Shown here piece after piece: positions 1 through 8,496 of a DNA stretch of 64,000 nucleotides. This DNA comes from Candidozyma auris (taxonomy: Eukaryota > Ascomycota > Pichiomycetes > Serinales > Metschnikowiaceae), in NCBI RefSeq assembly GCF_003013715.1, contig NC_072815.1, positions 558,001 through 622,000 on the forward strand, in the 5' to 3' direction. The first letter of the stretch is position 1. Every line of letters starts with the position of its first letter. The notes beneath the pieces are model-generated. The model saw only the letters and a program-made list of their open reading frames with translations. It did not search any database and was not told where the DNA came from. Both the position numbers and the translations under genes were made by a program.

Positions 1-77
1 CAGACGTGTACTGGTGATCCGGCTCAACCTTATCCCAAAAATATCATTCCTGTAATCTAAGTAATCTTCCTAATACT

Positions 78-863
78 CTAAGCACGTGGCTGGGCAGCTT
101 CCAAAGCTCTGGCCCTTTTGGCGACCTTGTCATTGTGCTTTTTACCCATAACACCACCACCCCAGTGCTTACGGTGCTCTTCATACTTCTCAATGAAGTT
201 GGCGTTGATGGTAGAAACCAACTTGGACAATTCCGCCTCGTCCTCAGCAATCACTTCTGTCAAAGCAGCCACAGAGGAAGTCTTCTTGTGAACCAAAGTA
301 CCCAATCTGGCCTTGCCCTTGACAATGGCGTATGGCACACCCATCTTTCTGCACAAAGCAGGCAAGAAGATGACCAACTCAATTGGGTCAACGTCATTGG
401 CAATCAACACCAACTTAGCTTTCTTGTTCTCAATGAGAGAGACAACGTGGTTCAAACCGTACTTGACAACGACTGGCTTTGGAGAGACGTCGTGAGCCTT
501 CTTGCCTTCAGCAATGGCGGCAGCCTCTTTGGTCAATCTCTCCTTCTTTTCAGCAGCAGTCTCTGGTCTGTACTTGTTGAACAACTTGAAGGTCTGAGTG
601 GCGGTGTTCTTGTCCAAGACGTTTTGAAACTGGGCAATGGCAGGAGGAACCTTCAACCGCATCGACAAGATCTTTTTCTGTCTTTGCAATCTGACGTACT
701 GAGGCCATTTCACAAATCTAGACAAGTTTCTCTTTGGTTGGATGTCCTGGCCAATGCCGTAGTTCTTCTTTCTGGACTCAAAAAGCGGGTTAGTTGGGGC
801 CTTGACGGTCTGGCCTTTAGCGGCCAATGGGGCTGGGGCAACTTTCTTGGAGGGCTGTGTCAT
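78..863 (-). CDS. RPL8: 60S ribosomal protein L8 (eL8)
   Basis: Encodes a 261-residue cytosolic large-subunit ribosomal protein of the eL8/L7Ae family, which binds 25S rRNA near the 5.8S region. The L7Ae/L30e RNA-binding fold occupies about residues 125-225 and includes the characteristic [13 protein letters not shown] segment. The N-terminus is basic and begins MTQPSKK. Length matches fungal Rpl8 (about 256-261). Leucines are almost all TTG and the gene is uninterrupted, as expected for a highly expressed yeast gene. An E-box (GTCACATGAT, 999-1008) lies about 140 bp upstream, consistent with the Cbf1-type control reported for ribosomal protein genes in Candida species. The 3' flank up to the window edge (1-77) holds no other gene I can support. 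Identity is very secure. Confidence 0.97.
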   Translation of the reverse strand: MTQPSKKVAPAPLAAKGQTVKAPTNPLFESRKKNYGIGQDIQPKRNLSRFVKWPQYVRLQRQKKILSMRLKVPPAIAQFQNVLDKNTATQTFKLFNKYRPETAAEKKERLTKEAAAIAEGKKAHDVSPKPVVVKYGLNHVVSLIENKKAKLVLIANDVDPIELVIFLPALCRKMGVPYAIVKGKARLGTLVHKKTSSVAALTEVIAEDEAELSKLVSTINANFIEKYEEHRKHWGGGVMGKKHNDKVAKRARALEAAQPRA

Positions 864-998
864 TGAGAATAGTTAGTGTCTGAGCTTTGTTCTCCATAAA
901 CTTTCAACGAACAAGTCATCTTAACCATATCTCTACAGTATCACGAAGGATACTCAGCCTTTGCACCAAGAAGTGGAAACACATTCTTGTTACAACAG

Positions 999-1008
999 GT
1001 CACATGAT
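999..1008. promoter_or_regulatory. Cbf1-like E-box upstream of RPL8
   Basis: GTCACATGAT matches the Cbf1 half-consensus RTCACRTG and lies about 136 bp upstream of the RPL8 ATG. In Candida albicans Cbf1 and Tbf1 are known to bind ribosomal protein promoters. I see no clear Tbf1 (AACCCTAA-type) site next to it. The role is inferred from sequence and position only. Confidence 0.4.
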
Positions 1009-1089
1009 GTGATTTGTTGAGCCAAGGCAAGCCATTAAAAATATAATAACTGCCGTTTGGCGACATTTCTGTCAGTAAATTGACAAGGC

Positions 1090-2110
1090 TCGATAAAAGG
1101 GTTGCAAAGGGACAAAGCTACGGTCCTTGTCAAACCCCTCGAGGAGCCCTGCCAAAGAAAGGGATCCACTTCCTGGTGCCGTAGAGGCAGATAAGGAAGA
1201 TCGTCTTAGTTTACCTTTGGAATGAAACGTACCATTTCGGGGAAAAGAGTAGTTAGTAGGTATTGAAGGTTGAAAAATTTTCCACCCGCACTTAAGAGAA
1301 TTGTGGGTAATGTGAGTAATATGCACACCGGTTGCAAAATGGGTCCGCTATCTTCCATCAAAAGGCATGTGTTGTCTCGTGTTCATCGACTAGTGGAAAA
1401 TCTAGACGCTCAAAAATCGTCACAATCGATAAAATCAAGCTACTTATTACCCTCACACTGTGATCGTATCTCTAAGCGTTACATGGATAACTTTATTCGT
1501 CACTCTATTGACTTTAGAAGAGCATACTCCATGGACTAAGGTAAACTGAATTTTAGAAGAAGGGAGATTTCAAGTGTATGACCTTTTTAAATGCTATCGC
1601 TTGACCGATTATTTGGAAGACATTCCGGATGAAGAGGGTACTTTTGACAGAATTACAATCTTCTGGGCCCCGAATGAAATCTTTGTGACATAAATGCCCA
1701 ATGGTACGCTGTCTAGCGGTTTAAATACCAGGATTCCCATCTTATTCTCAAAATTTGATAAAATGAAGAGGATAGGTGTGGTAGTAAGAAGCTGTATATA
1801 CTCCTTGATTTAGTGAGGACATCGGATGTGATAACATCATGACGCGAAGACCCTCGAATCTTGAGTTTGCTAGAAGAGATGGAGGATACATCTCAAACGA
1901 AAAGGATCGATGATTCAACTTACTTGTTTTCACCGTTGACAACCTCAAATGTAGGGGAGGTCCTAGCAATGGTACTAACTAATTTCTGATACCAGTGGCT
2001 ACTTTAGAACGCCTCATCAAGGCCAGTTGCTTTGAACGATATTAAACAGCCAACTTGCAATCTGGAATTTGTGCATCCTGACTCACTTTCGTGGACTAGG
2101 TTCAAGCGGA
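1090..2110 (+). pseudogene. Decayed protein-coding gene, identity unknown
   Basis: This stretch contains coding-like segments in shifting plus-strand frames, separated by stops. The first runs from about 1098 to 1226. The longest, about 1270-1539, is basic and includes KRHVLSRVHRLVENL. About 1586-1692 reads on to a segment ending FDRITIFWAPNEIF and stop; 1693-1806 is open after that TAA, and about 1812-1910 is open in another frame. No segment has a start-to-stop frame of normal gene size. Composition and amino-acid texture look more coding than the promoters nearby. I recognise no domain. It could be a lineage-specific gene lost by point mutation and indels. Chance open frames are the alternative explanation for the shorter pieces. 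Confidence 0.4.
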
Positions 2111-2400
2111 AAATAAGGTAACTTATCAGTTGAGTTCCGTGCTATCGCTCTCGATGCAGTGCCCGGAATAAGACACCTTCATAGCTGGAATCTGCCACTG
2201 AGTTCAAAAGTTGCATGAAAATTTCATCCTAAGCGAATCTTAAATACTACCGACTACTTTTAGCTTCTTTCGGTCTGGCATTTTTCTCTATACCATTAGC
2301 TTTCTTTGTCATTGTTCGCAAGGTCCAAGGACTCAAACTGTTGAAGTTCTACCGGTTCTATATCGCGGAAAACAAATATCAAGGCATCTTTTCCACCACC

Positions 2401-3334
2401 ATGTTTAGCTACTCCCAAATGGTGCCCCTCGCCGACACGGTCCCCTCGTGGCGGACGAACGTGTCTGGGCTCATGGGTTCCACCTCGTATGTCCTGAAAA
2501 TTTCCTTTTATTCATTCGAACAGTTCTAACATCAGTCTCGCATGCTGGATAGTCTTGCTTATGCCTCAGCTCATTGAGCAATGGAGAATGAAGTCGGCCG
2601 ATGGTATTGCCATTGGGTTCATCACTATTTGGTTCTTGGGTGATGCTCTCAACTTGATAGGCGCCTTGTGGGCCGGCTTGCTTCCCGAGGTGATTTTCTT
2701 GGCCGTATGGTTCTGTATCGCTGACTTCTTGATGATCATGTCCTACATTTACTACACCAGGTTTTACCCAAAACACCACAAGAAGAGAAGATCTAGAAGC
2801 TCTCGTGGCAGTCGTGGCAGTCGTGGGAGCCGTGGCTCTCATGAAGGTGCTCCCTTGTTGAGAAGACGCTCTTCTACTTTGACTGATATTGCAATGGAAC
2901 CAGAGTATCACAGTTTTGTCACCAGGTACATCATTCCCATTTTGATTGTCGTTGGCGCTGGGGTGTTGGGCTTTTTGTTCTCTGACTCTGCTGCTGATGA
3001 TAACAAGAGCCCAAGTAAAATTGATGCTGGTCCTCAGATCGTGGGTTACTTATCTGCTCTCTTGTACTTGGGTGCACGAATCCCTCAGATTCTTCAGAAC
3101 CACAGAAGGCGCTCTGTGGAAGGCTTGAGCTTGCTCTTCTTCTTGTTTTCCACCTTGGGTAATCTCACATACGCCGGCCAGATCTTATTCTATCGCTCAG
3201 ACTCCCAGTATATTGTGTTGAATTTGAGCTGGCTTTTGGGCTCTTTGGGGACCATTCTTGAGGACTGTGTCATATTCTTGCAATTTTACATATACAAGGA
3301 TCATCATAATCACATGGAAGCTGTTTCTTCATGA
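2401..3334 (+). CDS. YPQ1: PQ-loop vacuolar cationic amino-acid transporter (YPQ family), spliced
   Basis: Two exons, 2401-2486 and 2536-3334, give 294 residues. Joining them creates the family hallmark SLACWIVLLMPQ (first PQ-loop) followed by KSADGIAIG. The second PQ-loop, near LGARIPQILQNHRRRSVEG, comes after a long hydrophilic loop. Seven membrane segments are expected, as in Ypq1-3, which export or exchange basic amino acids at the vacuole. The central loop has four Arg-Gly-Ser units (2804-2839) and then an acidic dileucine signal, EGAPLL, of the type used for AP-3 sorting to the vacuole. ATG 2401 is the first methionine in the spliced frame. S. cerevisiae has three paralogues, so the exact assignment (YPQ1 versus YPQ2 or YPQ3) is uncertain. 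Confidence 0.88.
2487..2535 (+). other. 49-nt spliceosomal intron in the YPQ gene
   Basis: The 5' splice site is GTATGT (2487-2492), the branch site TTCTAAC (2524-2530) and the 3' splice site CAG (2533-2535). Only four bases separate the branch motif from the acceptor AG. Removing exactly these bases restores the conserved PQ-loop frame. Using the AG at 2551-2552 instead would put the downstream exon out of frame. Confidence 0.88.
2804..2839 (+). repeat. Four tandem 9-bp (Arg-Gly-Ser) units inside the YPQ coding sequence
   Basis: Units CGTGGCAGT, CGTGGCAGT, CGTGGGAGC and CGTGGCTCT encode RGS four times. They lie in the cytosolic loop of the transporter, next to the dileucine signal. Such in-frame minisatellites often vary in copy number between strains. 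Confidence 0.8.
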
Positions 3335-3419
3335 AATTTTAGTTCTACAGTTTTATAAAAAAAAAAAAATCGTATAAAACCATAATTGTTAATTCTTTTT
3401 CAATATGCAATGAATTCCT

Positions 3420-6269
3420 TCATTCATAGTTTGGCAATGGGTAGAAATCCTCAATTGTCCAGTCCGTGCTAAAAAGATTGAAATCAAGCAACTCGTTTGG
3501 TGTAGCACCACCTAAAATAGGAGGAGGGTCAAGCGGAGATGGTTGAACCAACGGAACCTTTTGTTCCGGCTGTGCTTGGCTAGTGACATCCGTATAAGAT
3601 GATGTTGCTTCCGACTTCGGTGTTGCTGGCCTACCAGATTCCTTAACTGCATTTTTGAATGGGAAATTGTCAAATGGCAACCTTTTGGGGAATGCCGTAG
3701 AGTATGGATCAACATCAATCAAGTAGTTGAAGTTGATCCACAAGTTATCTGTCTGCACGGTTTTGGCTAAGTCCGAGCCTCTGAAATCAGCATCATCTAT
3801 CGATCGATTACTATAGTAGCACAAGTGACCAATATCCCCTGGATCTCCCAACGCGGCCGGTATGTCTGTGGGTATGATGTTCTCCAATTCATACTGTTGA
3901 CGTTCGGTCCATGTAATGTTAGCTTTCTTGAGCAACTCAATTTCGGCGTTGTATAGCTTGGTTTGATAGACCATGTTGTAGCCAAAGCTGTTTGACTTTG
4001 TAGTCTTCCACGCATAAAAATATCTCTCACTTAGTAGCTTGTTGAGTTTGAGCTTTCTCAAGACAAACAACTCATTCTTCGATTCTAACGCTTTCAAGGA
4101 GGCCACCAGGGAGCTGCTAGTATCGTTCTCGTTGTTAAGCACAATCAAGCTGCAATTAAGTCTTATAGCGAAACCCAAGCCTGAAACAGCGACTATGTGC
4201 GTGTAGAAGAGGATGATGGGTGACACCGTCATTGTGAATGTATCATCGAAGAACCTGTCACAGACAAAAAATAGTTCAGAACAGAAATAGTTCATCTCGC
4301 TGAAAACTATGAGGATCATTTTTCGGAAGAAATAAAAATCGTAGCTGTGTTCCCCCTTGTACTTATAGTACATGTGTAGGAAATAATAAATAGTGGCAAT
4401 AAAGAGCCTGAGTGTGGAGAGTACTCGAAAATGGAGAACTTTGATGGAGGGATGAAGATTGGAATACTTATCCGTGAAATAGTCGGGAACGACACCGAAC
4501 AAGTTCCTCAAATTACTTTCAAAGTCATTCAAGCATTGAACCATGTCTGAGCACTTATGGAGATTCTGCAAATCCACGCAAATCTCGAGCAAAGGCTGAC
4601 CTTTCAGTTGAGCCTGGTAGATTTTTTCAAGTGAGGCGATCGTTTGCTTTTCAAGCTGCTCGTCTGCAATGTTTGATATACCACTCTTGTACTCTGGAAG
4701 TTTTGTGTCATACAGATGAGGTCTGATTGTGAGAGGACAAAAGAAGATGTAAGCTGTGTTGAAATCCAAGGTTATTAAAAAGTACCAGACTTTGCGTCGA
4801 AGGAGCTTCGTCCGTTCATCCATTGGGTCCCACAAGGAATCAGGATCTCTGTCAAGTGCCAACAGAATAGCCATTTGGGTCAAGTTGCCACAGTTCTCGA
4901 TTGTTGCCATGGTATTGCAGCCAGCTTCACTTTCCAAAGCTAGGGATCTGTATACACACATGAATATGGAGGCCTGGAGAACAACGAACAGTGTTTTAAG
5001 AGGAGACCTGGCCTTCTGTAAGAAGTTGGAAGCCAACTCGATCGCATCAATGGTTATCGGGAATTGCATGGAGAAATGCTCCTCGTCAGCAAAAGTGCCC
5101 ATCATACGTAGCTTCGCTTCGTTTTGTTCCCTTACATTGGAAAATTGACTCATGTACGAGAGCCTCAAGATAATAAGCACGTATGCCAACACAGCCAAAT
5201 CCTCTCTGTTTTGAAGGTTGACGTTGTCCACAACCTGGCCATCTGGGGAATACTGAACGATTCTGTCAATCTGAGCGTAAGTCCAGCTTTCGTCAATGAT
5301 AGGATAATGCGCATAGAGCTTTCTGAAAAACCGGCGCATAAGGGCAACAACCAGAAGCTTAGGAGGCAAGACTTTTCGAAGGGAGACAAGGATCGGGTCC
5401 GATTCGTGGAAGTCTTTAGTGAAAGTGATTGCCAAAGGAAAGCCATACTGAGAAATCAATTTTCGGGTCCTCTTGGTCAAGGAGCCCCCCGCAGCGGCAA
5501 TTTCTTGAAAGCTCGGTATGTAGCCTTCACCAAAAAGTCTCTTTACATCTTCGATGGTTCTCTGCTGCATGTCCTTTGGAAATGTCGTGATGGTGATAAG
5601 CTTCATAGAGCATGATTCCTCGTACTTCCAGAACAAACGGGCACCAGGCTCCTGTTGCGAAAGCACAATGAACATCAAAGGTCTTGCCGTGCGTTTGAGA
5701 CCTGTAAATCGTTTTAACTTATAGTCTTTTCCCAGCGGAAGCTCTGAGAAATCCATATGAAAGTTGATTAGGTCGTTCATGCCAACTATTGGGTTGACAC
5801 CGATCAAATACTCGTTTTCTTCCAAAACGACGCTGGGAAGTGATGTTGGTGGCGATGTATGGCTCACGGGAATTGAACCTACCATGTGAGCTTTGGTCCT
5901 TGCAGTCAAGTGTTTTTGAAGGTTGTTGATGCTGTTCGGTGAGCCTGAAGTAAGGCTATTGTCCTCTCCATTGGAAACAGAGCCGCCGGACTTCACTGAC
6001 GGCGGGCTCTGTTTAATCTGACTTGTTGAGGAACTACCATTGGTGGCTGCTGGCTTACCTGTTTGGGGTTTTTGGTACTCACATAATTCAGCACATCCGC
6101 TCTTCACACACTGAGAACATGGTTGTTGGAGGTCACATTTCAGCTTCTTCGCTCGGCACCGACGACAAACTTTAGTCAGCCTGTTTCTCTTTCTGGGTCT
6201 AGGAGGCGGTTGCGGTTGCAGCGGCGTATCTTCGTTCTTCACCGTGGGCACTTGGTTTGAAGTTGACAT
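3420..6269 (-). CDS. Zn(2)Cys(6) fungal-type transcription factor
   Basis: A 949-residue putative zinc-cluster transcription factor. The binuclear cluster is at residues 35-63 (Cys 35, 38, 45, 51, 54, 63; spacing C-X2-C-X6-C-X5-C-X2-C-X8-C), preceded by a basic RPRKRNR segment and a short poly-proline stretch. This RKRNR-type N-terminal arm is common in the Hap1/Oaf1/Cta4 group of yeast regulators. The middle region (roughly 350-650) has the hydrophobic helices of the fungal transcription-factor middle homology domain, including RRKVWYFLITLDF. The C-terminus is acidic and proline-rich, a plausible activation region. I chose ATG 6269 because the open frame upstream of it begins only with a GTG. 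A TGACTGCGAAAAA element lies about 375 bp upstream. The target genes are unknown and I do not assign a symbol. Confidence 0.9.
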   Translation of the reverse strand: MSTSNQVPTVKNEDTPLQPQPPPRPRKRNRLTKVCRRCRAKKLKCDLQQPCSQCVKSGCAELCEYQKPQTGKPAATNGSSSTSQIKQSPPSVKSGGSVSNGEDNSLTSGSPNSINNLQKHLTARTKAHMVGSIPVSHTSPPTSLPSVVLEENEYLIGVNPIVGMNDLINFHMDFSELPLGKDYKLKRFTGLKRTARPLMFIVLSQQEPGARLFWKYEESCSMKLITITTFPKDMQQRTIEDVKRLFGEGYIPSFQEIAAAGGSLTKRTRKLISQYGFPLAITFTKDFHESDPILVSLRKVLPPKLLVVALMRRFFRKLYAHYPIIDESWTYAQIDRIVQYSPDGQVVDNVNLQNREDLAVLAYVLIILRLSYMSQFSNVREQNEAKLRMMGTFADEEHFSMQFPITIDAIELASNFLQKARSPLKTLFVVLQASIFMCVYRSLALESEAGCNTMATIENCGNLTQMAILLALDRDPDSLWDPMDERTKLLRRKVWYFLITLDFNTAYIFFCPLTIRPHLYDTKLPEYKSGISNIADEQLEKQTIASLEKIYQAQLKGQPLLEICVDLQNLHKCSDMVQCLNDFESNLRNLFGVVPDYFTDKYSNLHPSIKVLHFRVLSTLRLFIATIYYFLHMYYKYKGEHSYDFYFFRKMILIVFSEMNYFCSELFFVCDRFFDDTFTMTVSPIILFYTHIVAVSGLGFAIRLNCSLIVLNNENDTSSSLVASLKALESKNELFVLRKLKLNKLLSERYFYAWKTTKSNSFGYNMVYQTKLYNAEIELLKKANITWTERQQYELENIIPTDIPAALGDPGDIGHLCYYSNRSIDDADFRGSDLAKTVQTDNLWINFNYLIDVDPYSTAFPKRLPFDNFPFKNAVKESGRPATPKSEATSSYTDVTSQAQPEQKVPLVQPSPLDPPPILGGATPNELLDFNLFSTDWTIEDFYPLPNYE

Positions 6270-7196
6270 TTGAGCTTGTTTGAAGAAGCAATCGACGCTG
6301 GCCGATGTGATTAAAGTCGAGACAAGGATGGGTGCGTAAAATTGCAATGGCACAATGTGAGCGGGTTAGCTGCCCTTGGATTGATTTTGAATGTGAATCG
6401 CGCCGGAGGGGTTTTTTTGCGGGGCCGAGGAGCGAGCACCGGAGTACGTAAGGGACTCACCAAAAAGGTAGTGATGAATTCAAAAAAGATCTCCAAAAGA
6501 ATTTAGACAAGCGAGTTCGAGATAAACGGTGCCGCTTGGTATGCAAAGGCTTGTTCGTTTTGGCGCCAGTTTGTAATCTAAAGTTGAATGGTATACCTTG
6601 GACCAAAAACCGTTGGTGCGTATGCGTCCCATATGAGATATGATTTTTCGCAGTCAAACATGTGTCGAGTCGAGCGAGGGGGGCGCGGTGGAGACGAATG
6701 TGAAATGAACACGAATAATTGACGAGCTCCTTACTGCATTGAAGACTTCATGTTCCATTAGGACCAAGTAAGAGCCTCAATCGAAAGTGTCTGGCTTGCT
6801 GAAGGCCCACCCCTCCTTGACTTTCAGCTGCTTGCTGCAAGGGTTCTAATCGAAGCCCTCCAATGTTGGGCGCACTGGCTGCCTCTGCAGTGGTGGCAAA
6901 AGGCACTTCACAGCATCGTTGGTGCCTACAGTGGCCTCCGATCTGATGTGCGGCTGACCTTGCGGTTTCAGTTTCATGATTTTTCCGAGGTACAAGCCGT
7001 TGAAAACCCTGGCGTTCCTTCCCCTCCATCGGCTCTTAACCATAGACTTGCTCCAATGAGAAGTTCCAGCAACGCCATATTGCATATGATCATGGGAGAT
7101 TCCTAAACCACAAGCCAGTTTGCCACTAGACCTGCCTGCTGTGTGACCATCTAAAACTGTGTAGGGCAAAGTTGTTGCTCCTGGCCGGATTCAAGG
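6270..7196. other. Intergenic region with a GC-richer, coding-like block at 6748-7190
   Basis: 6270-6740 looks like ordinary promoter DNA of the zinc-cluster gene and contains a variant of the recurrent motif (TTTTTCGCAGTCA, 6643-6655). 6748-7190 is more GC-rich. It stays open on the minus strand in two overlapping frames: about 6846-7182, and a second frame 6748-7029 that covers its end. A single frame change near 6915 would join them. Neither has a convincing ATG of its own and I recognise no domain. It may be a relic gene or an unrecognised structured RNA. Confidence 0.3.
6643..6655 (-). promoter_or_regulatory. Variant of the recurrent TGGCTGCGAAA element
   Basis: Reads TGACTGCGAAAAA on the strand of the zinc-cluster gene, 374 bp upstream of its ATG. 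One base differs from the consensus seen elsewhere in the window. Confidence 0.4.
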
Positions 7197-8081
7197 CTAA
7201 AACTCACTGCCGTAGCTGCGTAGCCTGATGGCAAAGTCACCAGTGTTCCGAATCTCTATGATGTTGTTTCTGTGCATGAGTTGCACTAACTGTTCCTCCG
7301 AGCTTCCGGGGGTCACCGAAACCCACCCCTCGGTGTCGCTGACCAACTTGTGTACGAGCTGCTGAATAAGTTGTATCGACTGTTTTATTTTTCTTTTGAA
7401 CGTCTCTTCATCCACCATCCCTGTATTCTCCCAGTCAAGCATGGCGTGTAGCTTCGTGATTACCCTCACCATGTGCTGTTGCAACTTCTCTTCTACACTC
7501 TTAATCCGCCTTGTAGCCTCTTTCACTTGCTCTGTCTTTTCCAAAAGCTCATCGTCCACGTGCTGAGCATTGTGAAGCTTCTGTTCCATAACCTCCACGC
7601 GTCTTGGATGGCTGGCGATTCGCTTTTCAAGAAGTGCCAGCATTGTCTTGTAATCCGCTAGCGTGGTTTTTAAAAAGTCCAATTCCTGCTTCAAAGCATC
7701 ACTCTTCAGTTTGAGCGATTTTGTCGCCTCTTCCTGTTGCACTACTGCCTCTCCCGTGAGATGTGCTGCAGTAGCCGTGCCCAACAGATCGTTCTTCATT
7801 ACCGTGTATGGAAGCTTTTTGTACATTTCAAAAAGTGCCAAGGAGTTGGCCTTCCTTCTTGTTTCGTCGGTCCACGAGTCATGTTCTGCAGTGTCCTCGC
7901 TATTGAGCTTTTCTAGAGCATGCTCAGCTTGTTTTAGGAAATTCAGCGTTCTGTCGATGTCCTTGGATAATTTCTTCTCATATGCCTCTTGAACGGGATT
8001 TGAAAGTGCAACATGCTCCTTCACGTGCTCCAGAAGAAGCGCTTTGACTCTCTCCGCTCGAGTTGGCGTGGAACTCTCCAT
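7197..8081 (-). CDS. Probable inner-kinetochore protein, CENP-K/Mcm22-like
   Basis: A 294-residue protein, mostly predicted coiled coil from about residue 20 to 235 (heptad-like Leu/Glu/Lys/Gln content). A short C-terminal segment, EEQLVQLMHRNNIIEI followed by AIRLRSY, resembles the C-terminal end of the CENP-K family as I remember it (a leucine-rich helix, a non-polar pair, then a basic strand ending in RL). CENP-K (S. cerevisiae Mcm22, fission yeast Sim4) belongs to the CCAN/Ctf19 complex linking CENP-A chromatin to microtubule-binding proteins. The assignment rests on architecture and this short motif, so another coiled-coil protein remains possible. The start ATG 8081 is clear. The gene is transcribed in the same direction as TTI2 upstream. 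Confidence 0.5.
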   Translation of the reverse strand: MESSTPTRAERVKALLLEHVKEHVALSNPVQEAYEKKLSKDIDRTLNFLKQAEHALEKLNSEDTAEHDSWTDETRRKANSLALFEMYKKLPYTVMKNDLLGTATAAHLTGEAVVQQEEATKSLKLKSDALKQELDFLKTTLADYKTMLALLEKRIASHPRRVEVMEQKLHNAQHVDDELLEKTEQVKEATRRIKSVEEKLQQHMVRVITKLHAMLDWENTGMVDEETFKRKIKQSIQLIQQLVHKLVSDTEGWVSVTPGSSEEQLVQLMHRNNIIEIRNTGDFAIRLRSYGSEF

Positions 8082-8496
8082 ATCTTCACACTGTGGTTAC
8101 TACGCGATTAGACTGTTTACGTTTGAATGAGAAGCGCATCGCACTAAATACACGGGAGTAGAAGAAAGTGATGAGGACGGCTCAATTCTAGAATGAAGCA
8201 AGTAGTAACAAGGATAAGTATAAGTCTGGCTGTGATTGTAGAATGGTATTGAGTTCCTAGATTCTCTGCGATTCGTGTTGAAACTCCCTTGTTGTACTGC
8301 GGTAGCTGGTTTTAGACAAAGAACGTAGCTTTTTCTCGATTTCGCAGCCAATCTTACAATCGGTGTATTATTCGAAACAACACCAAAAAACACTGATTGC
8401 AGCTAACGGGATCAAAATACCCTCAAAAGACTCGATTTGAGCCATTAATTACGCATTTGCACACTTGGAGCTGTTATCACTATTGACTATGTACAC
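8082..8496. other. Intergenic promoter of the CENP-K-like gene
   Basis: 415 bp between TTI2 (ends 8497) and the CENP-K-like gene. The only notable signal is ATTTCGCAGCCA at 8339-8350, which reads TGGCTGCGAAAT toward the downstream gene, 258 bp from its ATG. A short minus-strand open frame (8100-8393) shows no protein-like features. Confidence 0.5.
8339..8350 (-). promoter_or_regulatory. Recurrent TGGCTGCGAAA element
   Basis: TGGCTGCGAAAT in the sense orientation of the CENP-K-like gene, about 258 bp before its ATG. It is one of about 17 similar intergenic copies in the window. Confidence 0.5.

Noticed and set aside
135..866. A 243-codon plus-strand frame opposite RPL8
   Set aside because: It is the antisense shadow of a highly biased ribosomal protein gene and has no protein-like features.
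6270..6353. N-terminal extension of the zinc-cluster factor
   Set aside because: It begins at GTG; the next in-frame ATG (6269) directly precedes the usual basic/zinc-cluster region.
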